Part shown: piece after piece, positions 6,311 through 10,879 of the stretch | Layout of the letters: every line of letters starts with the position of its first letter | How positions within the stretch are numbered: the stretch's first letter is position 1 | NCBI GenBank assembly: GCA_964579735.1 | Contig: CAZOHH010000078.1 | Span: 1-10,879 of the forward strand | Source: CAILLO01 sp964579735 | GTDB lineage: Bacteria; Bacillota; Clostridia; Saccharofermentanales; UBA5734 | Reading direction: 5' to 3' | DNA length: 10,879 nucleotides | Notes under the pieces: generated by a model | The model's database searches: none | Told to the model about the DNA's origin: nothing | What the model saw: the letters and a program-made list of their open reading frames with translations, nothing else | Position numbers and translations under genes: made by a program

Positions 6311-6829
6311 ATGAAGGAGCTTTCAAGACAGGAACTCTACCTGCTGTTCTCCCATATCCCGCAATTCGCCCAGACCTTCTCCATGCGTCCCCCCTCGGCT
6401 CCCGCCGGATTGCCCGACATGAACATGACGCACGTCCGGACCCTGGTCTTCCTCCGGATGCATGGCGCGGCTCCCATGTCCACGGTCGCCCGCTGGCTGA
6501 ACCTCGAGAAGGGATCCTTCACCCCGGTCGCGCGCCACCTGATCGACGCCGAACTCGTGGAATGCGTCGTGGACGAGGCGGACCGACGCCGGACCCTGAT
6601 CCGGCTCACGGAGGCGGGCAAGGCACTCGACGGAGGGATGCACTCCCGGCTGATCGAGGAGTTCACCCGGAAGATCTCGCTTCTTTCGGCAGACGAGCAG
6701 GAGGCTTTCTTTCAGAGCCTCAAGACATTGAAGACCCTCCTCGACAAGATGAATCCCGACGACAAGTGCATCTTCCCCCACCTACCGATGCCGTTCGCGC
6801 AGGAAGGAACCCACCCATGCTCCGATTGA
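6311..6829 (+). CDS. MarR-family transcriptional regulator
   Basis: Predicted cytoplasmic DNA-binding protein of 172 residues, normal for MarR proteins. The winged helix spans about 40-105: MTHVRTLVFLRMHGAAPMS, then TVARWLNLEKGSFTPVARHL as helix-turn-helix, and the wing DEADRRRTLIRLTEAG (88-103) with the conserved D-x-R-R pattern. Helices at about 5-25 and 110-146 should form the dimer interface. The 25-residue C-terminal tail contains Cys152, His157, His168 and Cys170, a mix that could bind metal or sense oxidation, though this is speculative. The start has GGAAGGGGGA at 6295-6304 with 6-nt spacing. The gene overlaps the first ABC gene by 13 nt, so regulator and exporter share one transcript. 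MarR proteins usually repress adjacent exporter genes and release DNA on binding a small molecule. Here that would mean autorepression, and possibly control of the divergent MFS gene. Confidence 0.9.
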   Translation: MKELSRQELYLLFSHIPQFAQTFSMRPPSAPAGLPDMNMTHVRTLVFLRMHGAAPMSTVARWLNLEKGSFTPVARHLIDAELVECVVDEADRRRTLIRLTEAGKALDGGMHSRLIEEFTRKISLLSADEQEAFFQSLKTLKTLLDKMNPDDKCIFPHLPMPFAQEGTHPCSD

Positions 6830-9054
6830 TCCGATTCCTGAAGCCCTACACGTTCATGATCTTCGTGATCTTCATCCTGCTCTACGCGCAAGCCTTGACC
6901 GACCTCTCCCTGCCGGACTACATGTCCAGCATCGTGAACGTCGGCATCCAGCAGAAAGGCGTTTCGGACGCCGTGCCCGAAGCGCTGCGCGCGACAGAAT
7001 ACGACAACCTGCTGCTCCTGATGCCTGCATCGGACGCGACGACCGTGAAGGGCGAGTACCGCGTCCTGAAGGATGGCGAGCTGACCGAAGTCGACCGGAC
7101 GAAGTTCGAGAAGCTCTATCCCGTCCTCGCCACCGAGGCCGTAGCCGTCTACACCCCGTCGGGAGACGTGACCCGCGCCGAACTCGACGCGATCCTCGTC
7201 CGGGCGATCGCCCTCCGCCAGGTCTTCGAGAAGGGCCTGTCGAACTTCCCCGGCTTCTCGAGCGCCGATATCCCGGCGCAGGTCGCCAATCTCAAGATGG
7301 CCGACATCGCCAAGTTGCCGGAGGCCATGCGCATTCCGCTGATCCAGGGCATCCACGATGCCATGGACAAGATGACGGTCTCCGCCTCCACGCTCCAGCA
7401 GATCGATGCGGGCTGGATCACCACCGAATACCAGGCCGTCGGCGTCGACCAGGCCGCGATCCAGACGAATTATGTGCTGGGCAAGGGCGGCATGATGCTG
7501 CTGATCGCCCTGTTGGGCGCGCTGTGCACGATCATCGTCGGCTACCTCGCGGCCCGCGTGGCGTCCGGCGTCGGCCGCGATCTGCGCAGCCGGATCTTCC
7601 GCACGGTCGAGGGCTTCGCCAACGAGGAGTTCGACAAATTCTCCACCGCCTCGCTGATCACCCGCTCGACGAACGACATCCAGCAGATCCAGATGATGCT
7701 GGTCATGCTGCTCCGCATCCTGTTCTACGCCCCGATCATGGCCATAGGCGGCTTGATCAAGATCATCGGCGGAGACGCCTCGATGACCTGGATCATCGGC
7801 GCGGCCGTCGGAGCGCTGCTTACCGTCATGCTGGTCGTGTTCACCGTCGCGATTCCGAAGTTCAAGGCCATGCAGAAGCTCGTGGACCGCCTGAACCTCG
7901 TCTCCCGCGAGATCCTGTCGGGCCTCATGGTCATCCGCGCCTTCAACACGCGCAGGATCGAGGAGAAGAAATTCGACGGCGCGAATGTCGACCTCACGAA
8001 GACGATGCTGTTCGTCAACCGCGTCATGGTGCTCATGATGCCCATCATGATGCTGATCATGAACGGGACGATGCTCGCGATCCTGTGGTTCGGCGCCAAG
8101 CAGATCGACGCCGGCAACATGCAGATCGGCAACATGATGGCCTTCATCCAGTATGCGATGCAGATCATCTTCTCCTTCCTCATGGTCTCCATGGTGTTCT
8201 TCATGGTCCCGCGCGCCAGCGTCGCGGCGACGCGCATCGGCGAGGTCTTCGACATGAAGGCAACGATTCTCGACCCCAAGGAGCCGAAGCCGTTCGTTCC
8301 CGGTGCCTGTGGCCTCGTCGAATTCCAGGACGTCGGCTTCCGCTATCCGAAGGCGGACGACAACGTGCTGTGCGGCATCTCGTTCACGGCCGAGCCCGGC
8401 AAGACCACGGCAATCGTCGGCAGCACCGGCAGCGGCAAATCGACCCTGGTCAACCTGCTCCTCCGGTTCTATGACGTTTCCGAAGGCCGGATCCTGGTCG
8501 ACGGGACCGATATCCGCGACGTCCGCCAGAAGGACCTCCGCTCCCGCATCGGCTACGTTCCTCAGAAGGGCACTCTCTTCAGCGGTGACGTCCGTTCGAA
8601 CGTCGCGTACGGCAACCCGGAGGCGACCGACGAGGACGTGACGCAGGCCCTGCGCGTCGCCCAGGCCACGGAGTTCGTCGAGGCGAACGAGGCCGGCACC
8701 GCGATGGCGGTCTCTCAGGACGGCACGAACGTCTCCGGCGGACAGCGGCAGCGGCTTTCCATAGCCCGCGCGCTCGCCGTGCACCCCGAGATCTTCATCT
8801 TCGACGACAGCTTCTCCGCGCTCGACTTCAAGACCGACGCGGCGCTCCGGAAGGCTCTCCACGAGGAGACCGCCGACGCGACGGTGCTGATCGTCGCCCA
8901 GCGCATCGGCACGGTCCTTTCGGCCGACCGGATCCTGGTCCTCGACGAGGGGAGCATCGTCGGCATCGGCACCCATAAGGAACTGATGGAGTCCTGCTCC
9001 GTCTACAGGGAAATCGCCCTGTCCCAGCTGTCTGCGGAGGAATTGGCGCGATGA
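6817..9054 (+). CDS. ABC exporter half-transporter with degenerate ATP site and large outer loop
   Basis: Predicted protein of 745 residues: a six-helix type IV (ABC1-exporter) membrane domain followed by a nucleotide-binding domain from about 500. Helix 1 is at about 11-27. About 185 residues (35-220) then come before helix 2, a large insertion expected on the outer face. ATPase motifs are Walker A GSTGSGKST (535-543), Q-loop Q583, signature VSGGQ (639-643), Walker B IFIFDD (659-664) and switch loop AQR (Q695). Asp664 replaces the catalytic Glu and Gln695 replaces the switch His, so its own Walker site should hydrolyse ATP poorly. This pattern is known from heterodimeric exporters such as TM287/288 and BmrC/BmrD. 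The partner is the next gene, which begins at its stop codon (ATGA overlap). The start has AGGAAGG at 6801-6807. Several helices are rich in methionine (for example 404-419). Substrate is unknown; drug or lipid export is likely. Confidence 0.93.
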   Translation: MLRLIRFLKPYTFMIFVIFILLYAQALTDLSLPDYMSSIVNVGIQQKGVSDAVPEALRATEYDNLLLLMPASDATTVKGEYRVLKDGELTEVDRTKFEKLYPVLATEAVAVYTPSGDVTRAELDAILVRAIALRQVFEKGLSNFPGFSSADIPAQVANLKMADIAKLPEAMRIPLIQGIHDAMDKMTVSASTLQQIDAGWITTEYQAVGVDQAAIQTNYVLGKGGMMLLIALLGALCTIIVGYLAARVASGVGRDLRSRIFRTVEGFANEEFDKFSTASLITRSTNDIQQIQMMLVMLLRILFYAPIMAIGGLIKIIGGDASMTWIIGAAVGALLTVMLVVFTVAIPKFKAMQKLVDRLNLVSREILSGLMVIRAFNTRRIEEKKFDGANVDLTKTMLFVNRVMVLMMPIMMLIMNGTMLAILWFGAKQIDAGNMQIGNMMAFIQYAMQIIFSFLMVSMVFFMVPRASVAATRIGEVFDMKATILDPKEPKPFVPGACGLVEFQDVGFRYPKADDNVLCGISFTAEPGKTTAIVGSTGSGKSTLVNLLLRFYDVSEGRILVDGTDIRDVRQKDLRSRIGYVPQKGTLFSGDVRSNVAYGNPEATDEDVTQALRVAQATEFVEANEAGTAMAVSQDGTNVSGGQRQRLSIARALAVHPEIFIFDDSFSALDFKTDAALRKALHEETADATVLIVAQRIGTVLSADRILVLDEGSIVGIGTHKELMESCSVYREIALSQLSAEELAR

Positions 9055-10879
9055 GCGAGAAGAAGGACATGAACAAGAACGCGAACCCGAACCCGTCTCC
9101 CGCGGCTCCCGCACCCGGGATCCCCGGCGCCCCCAGCCCTGAAGCGCAGCGTCGCCGTCAAGGTCCCGGCGGACCCATGGGCGGTCCTCCCGGCGGCCCG
9201 ATGGGCATGATGGGTGGAGGCGAGAAGGCCAAGGATTTCAAGGGCTCCATGAAGAAGCTCCTGCACTTCCTCAAGCCATACTGGCTCCCCATCGTCATCG
9301 GCCTCGTCCTATCCGCCGGCAGCACCGTCTTCGCGATCATCGGCCCGGACGTCATGCGCAAGGCCACGAACAAGCTCGTGGAGGGCGTCATGGCCAAGAT
9401 GGCCGGCACGGTCGGCGCCGCGGTCGACTTCGACTACATCGCCGGCGTCATGCTGACGCTGGTCGGCCTGTACCTGTCGGGCTCGATCCTCATGTCCCTG
9501 CAGGGACTCGTCCTGTCGAACGTGTCGGCGAAGATCGGCTACCGGCTCCGCAGGGAACTGGCCGAGAAGATCGGGCGCATGCCCCTCGGATACTTCGACC
9601 GCACGACCCACGGAGAAGTCCAGTCGCGCATCACCAACGACATCGACACCGTCAGCAACACGCTGAACCAGAGCCTGTCGCAGATCATCAGCTCCATCGC
9701 GACGGTCGTCGGCGTCCTCATCATGATGCTCAGCATCAGCATCGTGATGACCCTGACTTCCATCGCGGTGCTGCCGATCTCCGCGGCCCTCGTGATGGTC
9801 ATCGTCAAGAAGTCCCAGAAGTACTTCCGCGACCAGCAGGCCTATCTCGGCCACGTCAACGGGCACGTCGAGGAGATGTATGGCGGGCACGCCGTCATGA
9901 AGGCCTTCAATGGCGAGGAGCGCTCGATCGCGACCTTCGAGATCTCCAACCAGAAGCTCTACGAATCGGCGTGGAAGTCGCAGTTCATGACGGGCATCAT
10001 GATGCCGCTCATGGGTTTCATCGGTAATCTCAGCTACGTCGTCGTCTGCATCGTCGGCGGCCTGCTCGCCATCGGCGGATCTCTGCTGATCGGCGACATC
10101 CTCGCCTTCATCCAGTACGTCCGCTCCTTCAACCAGCCCATCGCACAGCTCGGCAGCATCTCCAGCGTTCTCCAGCAGACCATGGCCGCCGCCGAGCGCG
10201 TCTTCGCGTTCCTCGAGGAGCAGGAGGAGCCCGCGGACGACGACAAGCCGGCTTCCACCGAGCGCTGCGCCGGCACCGTCGACTTCGAGCACGTCCGCTT
10301 CGGCTACGACCCCGAGAAGGTCATCCTCAAGGACTTCACGGCCGAGATACAGCCCGGCATGAAGGTCGCGATCGTCGGCCCCACCGGCGCCGGCAAGACG
10401 ACCCTCGTCAAGCTCCTGATGCGCTTCTACGACATCCAGAGCGGCACGATCCGCATCGACGGCACAGACATCCGCGACTTCCGACGCGAAGAACTGCGCG
10501 GCCTGTTCGGGATGGTCCTCCAGGATACCTGGCTATTCAACGGCACGATCCGCGAGAACATCCGCTATGGGCGCCCGGGCGCGACCGACGCCGAGGTCGA
10601 GGCGGCCGCGCACGCCGCGCATGCCGACCACTTCATCCGCACACAGCCCGGCGGTTACGACCTGGTCATCAACGAGGAGGCTTCGAACCTCTCCGCCGGC
10701 CAGAAGCAGCTGCTCACGATCGCCCGCGCCGTACTCGCCGACCCCACCATCCTGATCCTCGACGAGGCGACCAGCTCGGTCGACACCCGCACCGAGGTCC
10801 TGATCCAGCGCGCGATGCTCGACCTCATGAAGAACCGCACCAGCTTCGTCATCGCCCACCGCCTGTCCACCATCCGCGA
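9051..10879 (+). CDS. ABC exporter half-transporter, catalytic partner (3' end outside window)
   Basis: The first 609 residues are present; the frame is open at the window end, just after the switch loop, so only a short C-terminus is missing. Residues 1-60 are a charged, then Gly/Pro/Met-rich, probably disordered cytoplasmic extension containing GPGGPMGGPPGGPMGMMGGG (38-57). Six membrane helices follow between about 78 and 358, with a short first outer loop. The nucleotide-binding domain begins near 408: Walker A GPTGAGKTT (443-451), Q-loop Q491, signature LSAGQ (547-551), Walker B ILILDE (567-572) with catalytic Glu572, and switch His603 in AHRLSTI. Its own ATP site is canonical and would pair with the VSGGQ signature of the first half-transporter. 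Its altered LSAGQ signature would face the degenerate site, as expected for a heterodimer. The start overlaps the preceding stop (ATGA) and has GGAGGAA at 9036-9042 with 8-nt spacing. Confidence 0.93.
   Translation, partial: MSEKKDMNKNANPNPSPAAPAPGIPGAPSPEAQRRRQGPGGPMGGPPGGPMGMMGGGEKAKDFKGSMKKLLHFLKPYWLPIVIGLVLSAGSTVFAIIGPDVMRKATNKLVEGVMAKMAGTVGAAVDFDYIAGVMLTLVGLYLSGSILMSLQGLVLSNVSAKIGYRLRRELAEKIGRMPLGYFDRTTHGEVQSRITNDIDTVSNTLNQSLSQIISSIATVVGVLIMMLSISIVMTLTSIAVLPISAALVMVIVKKSQKYFRDQQAYLGHVNGHVEEMYGGHAVMKAFNGEERSIATFEISNQKLYESAWKSQFMTGIMMPLMGFIGNLSYVVVCIVGGLLAIGGSLLIGDILAFIQYVRSFNQPIAQLGSISSVLQQTMAAAERVFAFLEEQEEPADDDKPASTERCAGTVDFEHVRFGYDPEKVILKDFTAEIQPGMKVAIVGPTGAGKTTLVKLLMRFYDIQSGTIRIDGTDIRDFRREELRGLFGMVLQDTWLFNGTIRENIRYGRPGATDAEVEAAAHAAHADHFIRTQPGGYDLVINEEASNLSAGQKQLLTIARAVLADPTILILDEATSSVDTRTEVLIQRAMLDLMKNRTSFVIAHRLSTIR

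Noticed and set aside
6712..9114. 800-residue minus-strand open frame opposite the first ABC gene
   Set aside because: Composition is dominated by Asp, His, Arg and Glu with no fold pattern, and the plus-strand ABC gene has every expected motif.

Overview
The window is bacterial DNA, GC-rich nearly throughout. It has standard stop codons, Shine-Dalgarno (SD) leaders and tightly overlapping genes, including several ATGA start/stop overlaps. It carries eight protein genes, the last cut off by the window end. I saw no rRNA, tRNA, CRISPR array or insertion sequence. The taxon cannot be fixed from sequence alone. The long first-loop ABC half-transporter and its Gly/Pro/Met-rich partner resemble exporters I associate with Bacillota-type Gram-positives. 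The anchored surface proteins lack lipoboxes, which fits but does not prove a Gram-positive envelope.

Region 1 (161-3680, +) is a three-gene operon joined by two 4-nt ATGA overlaps. It encodes a soluble alpha/alpha-toroid protein of the terpenoid-cyclase/prenyltransferase-repeat fold, a single-pass membrane protein with a large beta-rich outer domain, and a single-pass membrane protein with an intact M23 (LytM-type) zinc peptidase domain. This looks like an envelope module, but its pathway is unknown.

Region 2 (about 3767-4799, +) is a small cassette that stands out by AT-rich control DNA and different codon use. A near-consensus sigma70 promoter is overlapped by two 14-bp palindromes spaced exactly 20 bp apart. 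It drives a winged-helix plus minimal nucleotidyltransferase (MNT) protein and an overlapping HEPN-domain protein. This is a likely self-regulated HEPN-MNT (type VII-like) toxin-antitoxin pair. The HEPN protein lacks the usual R-x4-6-H motif. I consider this the most interesting part of the window.

Region 3 (4824-10879) is a drug-export locus. An MFS transporter of the drug:proton antiporter type is encoded on the minus strand. It is divergent from a MarR-family regulator whose gene overlaps the first of two ABC half-transporters. The two ABC proteins show complementary departures from consensus at one ATP site: Asp for catalytic Glu and Gln for switch His in the first, LSAGQ signature in the second. 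They therefore look like an asymmetric heterodimeric exporter. The MarR protein probably senses a ligand and controls the ABC pair, and perhaps the MFS gene, from the shared 188-bp intergenic region.
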